Shown piece by piece: positions 14,442 to 21,729 of a DNA stretch of 64,000 bases (position 1 is its first letter; the number at the start of each line of letters is the position of its first letter). The position numbers were made by a program, and so were the translations under genes. The notes beneath the pieces are model-generated. The model ran no database searches and had not been told where the DNA came from. It saw nothing but the letters and a program-made list of their open reading frames with translations. The stretch is from Janthinobacterium sp. LM6 (GTDB taxonomy: Bacteria > Pseudomonadota > Gammaproteobacteria > Burkholderiales > Burkholderiaceae_D), in NCBI RefSeq assembly GCF_002002885.1, contig NZ_CP019510.1:4650001-4714000 (forward strand). The letters are read 5' to 3'.

Positions 14442-17216
14442 TCATTGAACCCCGCGGCCGTCGGCGGTGTCGTCAAACGCGCGCAAGCCGCGGTTCGACA
14501 GCGTGTGTTCGCCGTCCGGCGCCGCGTCCGGGTCGAAGCGTGCGCTCGCTTGCAATAAAAACTCTTCGCCATTGCCAAGGACGACACGGTAGCGCGGCGT
14601 GCCGTCCTGATGCGCGATCAGGATGCGGCCGAATTCGTCGGTCAGGCCTTGCTCGACCTCGGCTTCCCCGTTGTACAGCGTGTACGGCACGTGCGCGTAT
14701 TGCCCGCCATCCGCATGGGCCTGTATCGTATGCTGCAACTGCCCCGCTACCGGCGCGATGGGCGGTTCCAACTCCGGTTGCGGCCGGTTTTTGGGCGCCA
14801 GGGTTTCCAGGTTTCCATGGAACAGCGTCGGCGACGCGGTAAAAAACTGTACCTTGTCGCTAATTTCAAGCATGCAATTGGCGCCATGCAGGCGCACGCC
14901 TTTGCGGCCGCGAATATGCACCCAGTCGGTCTGACTGATCAATTCCAGCACCTTGTTGGCGACGATATCGACCGTATCGGTTTGCGCCGCGATCTGCACC
15001 GGGCCAGCTGCGGCGATCAGTTTCATGCCGGCCTTGTGGACGAACAGGCGGAACGCCGCGCCGATGCTGGCGAACAGGCCGCCGCCGGCCGCCATCGACA
15101 GGTCGCGCCCGGCCGTCAGCGCCGTGTGCTCGGCGCTGGCGATGTGCGTCGATTGCGCGGTCGTCGTTTCGATACCGGCCGGACTGGCCAGCACCAGATG
15201 CGGCTTGGATAGTTCGGGAAATGCGCTTTCGCCACTGCCGGCACCGCCCTTGATCGCGGCATGCTGGGCATTGAGCACATCGGCGGCGGCACCCTGCTGG
15301 GCGGCGCTTTCTTGCGCGCCGTAATGCTGTGCCAGGGCGGCAAGCGCCTTGTGCCGCTCAGCAGCCTCGGCCAACCGGCGCAAGGTTTCATCCATGCTCT
15401 TGATATGCGAGGCGGCGCCAGGGCGCGCTTCGGTGGTCAGCAACATGCCGCGGCCGGCGCGCGCCACGCCCCAGGCGTCTGACGCCAGTTCCCAGCCCTC
15501 GCCACGCGCATCCTTGCGCCCGCTGGCGTCTTCGATGCGGCTGATGCAGCCGAGCGACAATTGGCTGTGCTGATGATCGCTTTTCAATTGCACCTGGATG
15601 CGCTGGTGCGTGTCGTCGAGTACCAACTGGTTGCCGCGCACGCCGTAGCCGCCGCCAGGCATCAGCTCGGCGCTGCGCCAGCCGCCCAGCATGCGTTGCC
15701 CCGGCAAGTTCCAAGGCGGTGCATGGTTGCCGTTGTACACCGCGCCGACGATGACGGGACGGTCGATATTGCCGTCGAGAAATTGAATCAGCACTTCCTG
15801 GCCGATGCGCGGCAGCGCGATCTGGCCGAACGCCTGGCCCGCCCATGGCGTCATGACCCTGATCCATGGCGAACTGCCCGCGTCGAACTTGCCCAGCCGG
15901 TCCCAGTGGAATTGCACCTTCACCCGGCCCAGCCCATCGGTATGGATGGTTTCGCCTGCCGGCCCGGTGACGATCGCCGTCTGCACGCCGGGCAAGGCGC
16001 AAGGCGCGCTGTTGAACTGCCGCCCCGGATACCAGCGGATGCTCTTGCGGATGCAGCTAAAACGGTTCTCATAATGCGACTTCGCGCCCGTGCCTGCCTG
16101 GTAATTGTTGCTGGCGAGATGATCGACCGACAGGATCAGGTATTCGCGCGAGCCGACGTCCGGGCGCGCCGCCTCACCTCTGGCCGGCATGGATGGCGTG
16201 CCGCTGAAGTGTCCGCCCAGCGTGAAACTGCGCCCGGCCTGGGCGCAGCGGTGATTGCCGCCAGCGTCGAAGTATTGCGCCTGACAGTGATGCTCCTCCA
16301 GGCGGCGTTGCGCCAGCGCTTCGCCGTCGCCCATGCCGGCATAGCCATAGCCGGTGTTTTGATACAGTTCATGGGCAAACACGTCGCCCTGCTGGTGCAG
16401 CGCATAGCCGCTGGCGCGGCTGGCATACGGATGCTTGTAGTTGAAGCTGGCCAGCGTGAGCGAGCCTGAAGCGATCTTGCGTATTGCCTGCCAATCGCGT
16501 ATGCCGTCGCGCTCCAGCGAGCCGGCGTCGCTGCGAAACGCCATCTCGTCGGCTGCGCTGGCATGGCCGTCGCCTGGATCGATGCTGTCGTTCAGCCAGG
16601 TATTGTCTCCCAGACAGAGCGTATGGCCGTCGGCGCGATGTTCATACCAGTAATGGATACCCTGGTCTTCCCAGCGCCGGTGCAGATGGTTGTAATCGGT
16701 TTCATTATGCTGGTTGGCGCAGCTTAATATCGCTTTTTCCTCATGCAGCCGGTTTTGCCAGTCGCGCTGCAAGTAATGATCGAAGGTCGTTTCGCTGATG
16801 TCGATGACCGTGCGTTCGTGGAACGAGACGTTGTCCATGCGCAGCCTGGAAAACGCCAGCCAGGGTTGCAGCACCATCTGGTAGAACGCGAAACCGCCAT
16901 CGCTGCGCAACAGGCGAAATTCGCCGACATAACCATTGAAATAGCGCAAGCTGCCGTCATCGCGCACCAGCGAAATCGTGACCATGCGTCCCATCATCGC
17001 CGTCAGGGGAACGTGGAGATTGTCGGACAGCACTTCGACGTCGAAGCGGAAGTCGCGTGACATTTCCTCGTGTGCCCGCAAGCTGTCGACCAGCAGCGCG
17101 GTATCGGGCGGACCGTCCTCGCGCGGAAAATCCATGCGCAGCAAGCGGCTGTCCTGAACTTGTCTGCCCGCCCCGAAAAGGCGCGCAAGATCGGCTGCCA
17201 GCTCGCCATCATCCAT
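14442..17216 (-). CDS. vgrG: Type VI secretion tip protein VgrG with C-terminal extension
   Basis: A 924-residue spike protein. AGGAGG 4 nt before the ATG gives a strong start. The first 500 or so residues form the gp27/gp5-like body, with YNHLHRRWEDQGIHYWYEH and, later, the conserved WIRVMTPWAGQAFGQIALPR region followed by GQEVLIQFLDGNIDRPVIVG. A DUF2345-like helical repeat follows (about 600-770). The last 90 or so residues (after APVAGQLQH) contain PYTLYNGEAEVEQGLTDEFGR, resembling the transthyretin-like domain that binds phospholipase cargo in some VgrGs. The effector gene starts 25 nt downstream, so this VgrG probably delivers it. No other T6SS structural gene is in the window, so this is an orphan vgrG island. 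Confidence 0.93.
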   Translation of the reverse strand: MDDGELAADLARLFGAGRQVQDSRLLRMDFPREDGPPDTALLVDSLRAHEEMSRDFRFDVEVLSDNLHVPLTAMMGRMVTISLVRDDGSLRYFNGYVGEFRLLRSDGGFAFYQMVLQPWLAFSRLRMDNVSFHERTVIDISETTFDHYLQRDWQNRLHEEKAILSCANQHNETDYNHLHRRWEDQGIHYWYEHRADGHTLCLGDNTWLNDSIDPGDGHASAADEMAFRSDAGSLERDGIRDWQAIRKIASGSLTLASFNYKHPYASRASGYALHQQGDVFAHELYQNTGYGYAGMGDGEALAQRRLEEHHCQAQYFDAGGNHRCAQAGRSFTLGGHFSGTPSMPARGEAARPDVGSREYLILSVDHLASNNYQAGTGAKSHYENRFSCIRKSIRWYPGRQFNSAPCALPGVQTAIVTGPAGETIHTDGLGRVKVQFHWDRLGKFDAGSSPWIRVMTPWAGQAFGQIALPRIGQEVLIQFLDGNIDRPVIVGAVYNGNHAPPWNLPGQRMLGGWRSAELMPGGGYGVRGNQLVLDDTHQRIQVQLKSDHQHSQLSLGCISRIEDASGRKDARGEGWELASDAWGVARAGRGMLLTTEARPGAASHIKSMDETLRRLAEAAERHKALAALAQHYGAQESAAQQGAAADVLNAQHAAIKGGAGSGESAFPELSKPHLVLASPAGIETTTAQSTHIASAEHTALTAGRDLSMAAGGGLFASIGAAFRLFVHKAGMKLIAAAGPVQIAAQTDTVDIVANKVLELISQTDWVHIRGRKGVRLHGANCMLEISDKVQFFTASPTLFHGNLETLAPKNRPQPELEPPIAPVAGQLQHTIQAHADGGQYAHVPYTLYNGEAEVEQGLTDEFGRILIAHQDGTPRYRVVLGNGEEFLLQASARFDPDAAPDGEHTLSNRGLRAFDDTADGRGVQ

Positions 17217-17304
17217 ATTGCCTCCTTCGGACTTGTCTCCCTACCCATGCTAACCATGGCGGACGCTGGCATATTGATGGAACTCAAAATAGTTGGCCAT
17301 ACGC

Positions 17305-17338
17305 AAAAAAGCCGCATCGGCCCTGGGGCGGATGCGGC
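17305..17338 (-). terminator. Intrinsic terminator of S46 peptidase gene
   Basis: On the minus strand GCCGCATC (17338-17331) pairs with GATGCGGC (17318-17311), followed by a T6 run (17310-17305). It lies 24 nt past the stop codon of the peptidase gene and shields the vgrG cassette from read-through. Confidence 0.85.
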
Positions 17339-17361
17339 TTTGCGCTGGCGCAAGCTGAAGC

Positions 17362-19518
17362 TTACTTGTTGGCAGTTTTCACAGACTTCGGATACTTGAC
17401 CGTCATTTCCTTGAGCAAATTATCCGCATGGTCCACTTCCTTCATCACCCACAGCATGTAGCGGATGTCGAGGTGGATGGCGCGCGTGATGGCCGTGTCG
17501 AAGTACCAGTCCTTGGTGATCGATTCATACGTCGAATCGAAGTTCAGGCCGATCAGTTCGCCGCGCTTGTTCATCACGGCCGAGCCGGAATTGCCGCCCG
17601 TGGTGTCGGCGCTGGTGAGGAAGTTGACCGGCACGGTACCCAGCACCGGGTCGCGGAACTGGCCGTAGCGTTTTTGCTTGACGGCGTCGATCAAGCCTTG
17701 CGGCGCTTCGAACGGGGCCTTGCCCGTGACTTTCTCGACGATGCCTTCCACGGTCGTGAACGGTCCCTTGGTGATGCCGTCGCGCGGCGAGTACGGCGAT
17801 ACCGTGCCGTACGTGACGCGCAGGGTCGAGTTGGCGTCAGGATAGACCGGCTTGCCTTGTGTTTTCTTCCAGGCAATCACGGCTTGCATGTATTGCGGAA
17901 TCACGCGTTCCAGGTTGCCGTCGATTTCCTTGCGGCGCTCTTCCAGCGCCGCTTCGACGGGCTGCAGCTTGATGGCCAGCGCCATGAAGGCGTCGTCGGA
18001 TTGGGCAACAGCGGCCTGGTCCTTTTCCAGCCAGGCCAGGCGCTTGGCCGTGTCAGCCAGTTGCGTCTGCTGGTACAGGGCCGCCACGGCAGCTGGCGCC
18101 GGCAGCAGCGCGTCCAGGCCTTGCGGATGGCTCTTCGCCGCCAGTTGCGCGTAACGCTTCAGACCGGCTTCAAAACGCGCCTGGTCGACCTTGTTGACAT
18201 ACGACTGTTCCAGACGGGCCAGGCGGGCCTTGATGAAGGCCAGGTCGCGCTGCTGGAAGCCCGATTCGCGCTCGGCGTCCGCTTTCTGGCGCTCCAGCGA
18301 CAGGCGGTAGATGGTGCGCGCGCTTTTCAGCAAGTCGCTGTTGGTGGCCACGCTCCAGGCGAACTCTTCTTCGCTCAAGGCCATGTCGCTGGCGATCGCC
18401 GCGTCCAGTTCGGCCAGCAGGGTAGTCGACACGTTCGGCTGTTTCGCGTACCAGGCGCGGAACTCGGCATCCTGCACGTCCTTGATGGCGGCGATGTCCT
18501 TGCGGGCGAAACCGTCGAGCAAGCCCTGGGTTTTCTTCAGCACGTTGTTGATGCTTTTCACCACGCTCGCATAGCGCACGGCAGCGGCCGCGTCGCCCTG
18601 CGTCGCATCGGCCATCACGGCCAGGTCGGCTTGCAGTTCGGATACTTTCAGGGGGAAGGCCGTATCGCGCGCGAAGCGGATTTCCGCCGGCAGCTTGTAG
18701 CGGCTGGTGCGGCCAGGGTAGCCCGCCAGCAAGATGCCGTCACCGGCTTTCAAGCCTTCGGCCGATACCACCAGGAAATCCTTCGATTTGTACGGCACGT
18801 TGTCGGGCGACGGGTCGGCCGGACGGCCATCCTTGCCCACGTAGGCGCGCAGGAACGAGTAATCGCCCGTGTGGCGCGGCCACTCGTAGTTGTCGGTGTC
18901 GCCGCCGAAGTTGCCGATCTTGTCCGATGGCGCGTACACGAGGCGCACGTCGCGTATCATCATCTGGCGGATGCGGTAGTACTCGAGGCCGCGGTGGAAG
19001 GCGGGCACGGAGCAGCGGTACATCTTGTCCGTTTCGCATTCGGCGATCAGGTCCTTGATGCGCTTTTCCACGGCTTCGTGGCGCGCGCGGCCGCTCATGT
19101 CGGCCGTCAAGCCTTTCAGCACGCGGTCGCTGACGTTCTCCACCTTGTCCGTCACATACACGAGGCTGTTCGGACCGCCCGGCAGCTCGCTAGCGCGCGT
19201 CTTGGCCAGGAAGCCGTCGGTGATGTAATTGTGTTCCGGCGTGGAATTGCGCTGCACGGCGCCATACGCGCAATGGTGGTTCGTCACCACCAGGCCGGCG
19301 TCGGAAACGAAAGCGGCCGAGCAGCCGCCCAGCGACACGATGGCGCTCATCGGGTGCTTGCTCAGGTCGGCCAGTTTTTCTGCAGGAATGTCGATGCCGA
19401 CCCGTTTCAGTTCGGCTTTCAGCTGTGGCAATTGGTGTGGTTGCCACTGCCCTTCGTCAGCGTGTGCGCCGGCGAACGCGCCCAGCAAGGCGACTGGTAA
19501 TACGATTGTCTTGAACAA
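17362..19518 (-). CDS. Secreted S46-family dipeptidyl-peptidase
   Basis: A 718-residue exopeptidase that removes dipeptides from peptide N termini, probably in the periplasm. The likely start is TTG at 19518: GGAGGAG lies 6 nt before it and a typical signal peptide (FKTIVLPVALLGAFAGAHA) follows. The in-frame ATG at 19533 overlaps the ribosome-binding site itself. The chymotrypsin-like triad is visible: His in TNHHCAYG (81/82), Asp219 in WPRHTGDYS and Ser644 in TGGNSGSAV. The position that separates DPP7 (Gly) from DPP11 (Arg), in LIGLNFD-x, is Ser here, so P1 specificity is uncertain. It is followed by an intrinsic terminator and has no obvious operon partner. Confidence 0.9.
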   Translation of the reverse strand: MFKTIVLPVALLGAFAGAHADEGQWQPHQLPQLKAELKRVGIDIPAEKLADLSKHPMSAIVSLGGCSAAFVSDAGLVVTNHHCAYGAVQRNSTPEHNYITDGFLAKTRASELPGGPNSLVYVTDKVENVSDRVLKGLTADMSGRARHEAVEKRIKDLIAECETDKMYRCSVPAFHRGLEYYRIRQMMIRDVRLVYAPSDKIGNFGGDTDNYEWPRHTGDYSFLRAYVGKDGRPADPSPDNVPYKSKDFLVVSAEGLKAGDGILLAGYPGRTSRYKLPAEIRFARDTAFPLKVSELQADLAVMADATQGDAAAAVRYASVVKSINNVLKKTQGLLDGFARKDIAAIKDVQDAEFRAWYAKQPNVSTTLLAELDAAIASDMALSEEEFAWSVATNSDLLKSARTIYRLSLERQKADAERESGFQQRDLAFIKARLARLEQSYVNKVDQARFEAGLKRYAQLAAKSHPQGLDALLPAPAAVAALYQQTQLADTAKRLAWLEKDQAAVAQSDDAFMALAIKLQPVEAALEERRKEIDGNLERVIPQYMQAVIAWKKTQGKPVYPDANSTLRVTYGTVSPYSPRDGITKGPFTTVEGIVEKVTGKAPFEAPQGLIDAVKQKRYGQFRDPVLGTVPVNFLTSADTTGGNSGSAVMNKRGELIGLNFDSTYESITKDWYFDTAITRAIHLDIRYMLWVMKEVDHADNLLKEMTVKYPKSVKTANK

Positions 19519-19605
19519 GATTTGCTCCTCCATAAAAAGCAGGCGAAAGTATAGCCTGTCCAGGCGACCTGAGTCGGCAAAAATTATCCCATTGCATTTT
19601 CTGTA

Positions 19606-21729
19606 TCAGGCGGCCGGCCGTCCCGTCCCCTGCAAGGGTATCTGCAGGGCCAGCCGGCAACCGGCGCCCGAGGCCGGCAGCCCCACGTCAAACTGGCCGC
19701 CCAGCGCCGTCACCCGCTCGGCGATGCCGATCAGGCCAAAGCACTGCTTCTTGCGCTGCTGCTGCGGCGTGATGCCGATGCCGTTGTCGCTGATGGCCAC
19801 GTACACGGCGCAGGCATCCGAACTGAGCTCGATCTCGACCTGGCTGGCCTGGGCATGGCGCATGACGTTGCTGAGCGCTTCCTGCACGATGCGGAACAGC
19901 ACGATCTCGACCTGGCTGCCGATGGCGGAAAACAATGCCTCGTCGCGTATCAGCAGCTGGCAAGCAACGCCGCTGCGCTTGCGGAAATCGCCCACCTGCC
20001 ACTCGATGGCGGCTTGCAGGCCCAGGTCCAGCGCCATCGGGCGCAGCTCGTTCATGATGCCGCGCACGCTCTTGATGGTGGTGTCGACGTTGCTGAGCAC
20101 GGCGCCGACCCGGCGGTGCAGGAGCGGATGGGAGCCTTCCGTGCGCGCGCTGAGCATGGAAATATCGATGCGCAGCGCCAGCAGGTTTTGCCCCAGCTCA
20201 TCGTGGATATCGCGCGAAATGCGCTTGCGCTCGTCTTCCTTGGCCGTTTCCAGGTGCAGCGCCAGCTGGCGCAGCTGCGCATGCGACTGGCGCAGCGCGC
20301 CATCCATCAGCTTGCGTTCGGTGATGTCCGTGTGCGCCACCACCACGCGCAGCGGCCCTTCCCCGAGGAAACGGCTGATCCTGGCCTGCGACCAGCGGGG
20401 GCCAGAACGCGTGGCAAACTCATACTCGAGGGCAAACGTGTCCGCGTTGCCGGCAATGACGGAGCGGATGCCGGCGGCCAGCTCGCGCCCGGCGCTGCGC
20501 TGCCAGCGCGGGTCCGTCTCGCAAAATTCCAGGTAGTGCAGCGGCTGCGGCGTTTGCCCGACGAAGGCCAGGCAAGCCTGGTTGGCATGCACGACGCGGC
20601 CGGCCCGGTCCAGCACCAGCACCCGGTCCGTCAGGGAATCGATGGTGGCGTGAAAGAAGCGCTCGGCATCGCGCAAGGCTTCCTGCGCCCGCTCGCGCTG
20701 GTGTACTTCCAGCTGCAGGTGCTGGTTGGCCCGCAGCAATTCGGCCGTGCGGTCGACCACCCGCTGGTCCAGCTCGCGGTGCAGTTCGCGCAAGTCCGCC
20801 TCGGCCAGCTTGCGCTCGGTAATGTCGGAAAACACGCCGACAAAATGGCTGATCGCGCCATCCGGGCTGCGCATCGGCGTGATCGACAGCGATTCGACGA
20901 AGCGCTCGCCATTCTTGCGCCGGTTCACCAGTTCGCCATACCAGCTGCCATCCTGGTGCAGGCTGCGCCACATGGCTTCATAAAAATGCGGCAGATGCGT
21001 GCCGCCGCCGAGGAAGGACGGATCGCGCCCGATCGCTTCCTCCGCCTGGTAGCCGGTGATGGTGGTGAACGCGGGGTTGACGGAAATGATGCGGTTGGCG
21101 CTGTCCGTCACCAGCACGCCTTCGCGTATGCTGTCGAGAATCACGAAAGCGCGCCGCAAGGCCGATTCGCGCGCATGCTCGTCGCCCAGGTCCGTCACCA
21201 GCATGCGCGCCGTGGCGCTGTCCGCATCGTAATTGGCTTCGATGCGCACCATGCCGCACATGCCGCCCGCTTCGCCTTCGAACAGCGGCGCTTCGAGCAC
21301 CTGGCGCGCGCCGCCGGTGAAGACGGCGTCGAGGAAGCGCCGGAAGCCGCCCTGCGCCTGGGGGGCGACGAATTGCTCGAAACGCCGTCCCAGCAGCCGG
21401 TTCTTGTCGCGTTGCAACAAGCCGCAAGCCGCCACGTTGACACGCGTGATCACGCCTTCGCGCGCCAGAGAAAAGTAACTGACGGGCGCCTGTTCATACA
21501 GCTGCGCATAACGGTCGCGGCTGCTTTCAAATTCATTTTTCAGCTGTTCCAGCTCGGCCAGGGCCGCGCTCTGCATTTCCAGCTCGATCTGGCTGACCTG
21601 CAACTCATGCAACTGACGCATCACGTCTTCATTCGACTGCGGCACGGGCTGGTGCTGCTGCACCGCCAAATGCTCGGCCTGCTCTCGCATTCTGGCCGGC
21701 CCGCTACCGTCGTCGAATGGTTCGCTCAT
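19606..21729 (-). CDS. PAS-containing sensor histidine kinase (HisKA_3 type)
   Basis: A 707-residue kinase with no membrane span, so probably cytosolic. An N-terminal coiled-coil is followed by three PAS-like domains (about residues 70-160, 195-315 with TDSANRIISVNPAFTTITGY, and 360-470), then a HisKA_3 dimerisation domain with phospho-acceptor His509 in RISRDIHDELGQ and a HATPase domain with FRIVQEALSNVMRHAQA and SDNGIGI. This is the NarX/DegS kinase layout, which normally pairs with a LuxR-type response regulator; none is encoded nearby. Its ATG overlaps the stop of the CheB-CheR fusion gene by 4 nt, so both belong to one operon. Confidence 0.9.
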   Translation of the reverse strand: MSEPFDDGSGPARMREQAEHLAVQQHQPVPQSNEDVMRQLHELQVSQIELEMQSAALAELEQLKNEFESSRDRYAQLYEQAPVSYFSLAREGVITRVNVAACGLLQRDKNRLLGRRFEQFVAPQAQGGFRRFLDAVFTGGARQVLEAPLFEGEAGGMCGMVRIEANYDADSATARMLVTDLGDEHARESALRRAFVILDSIREGVLVTDSANRIISVNPAFTTITGYQAEEAIGRDPSFLGGGTHLPHFYEAMWRSLHQDGSWYGELVNRRKNGERFVESLSITPMRSPDGAISHFVGVFSDITERKLAEADLRELHRELDQRVVDRTAELLRANQHLQLEVHQRERAQEALRDAERFFHATIDSLTDRVLVLDRAGRVVHANQACLAFVGQTPQPLHYLEFCETDPRWQRSAGRELAAGIRSVIAGNADTFALEYEFATRSGPRWSQARISRFLGEGPLRVVVAHTDITERKLMDGALRQSHAQLRQLALHLETAKEDERKRISRDIHDELGQNLLALRIDISMLSARTEGSHPLLHRRVGAVLSNVDTTIKSVRGIMNELRPMALDLGLQAAIEWQVGDFRKRSGVACQLLIRDEALFSAIGSQVEIVLFRIVQEALSNVMRHAQASQVEIELSSDACAVYVAISDNGIGITPQQQRKKQCFGLIGIAERVTALGGQFDVGLPASGAGCRLALQIPLQGTGRPAA

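Noticed and set aside
17428..19500. Long open frame antisense to the S46 peptidase
   Set aside because: Same GC artefact. The opposite strand has signal peptide, catalytic triad and terminator.
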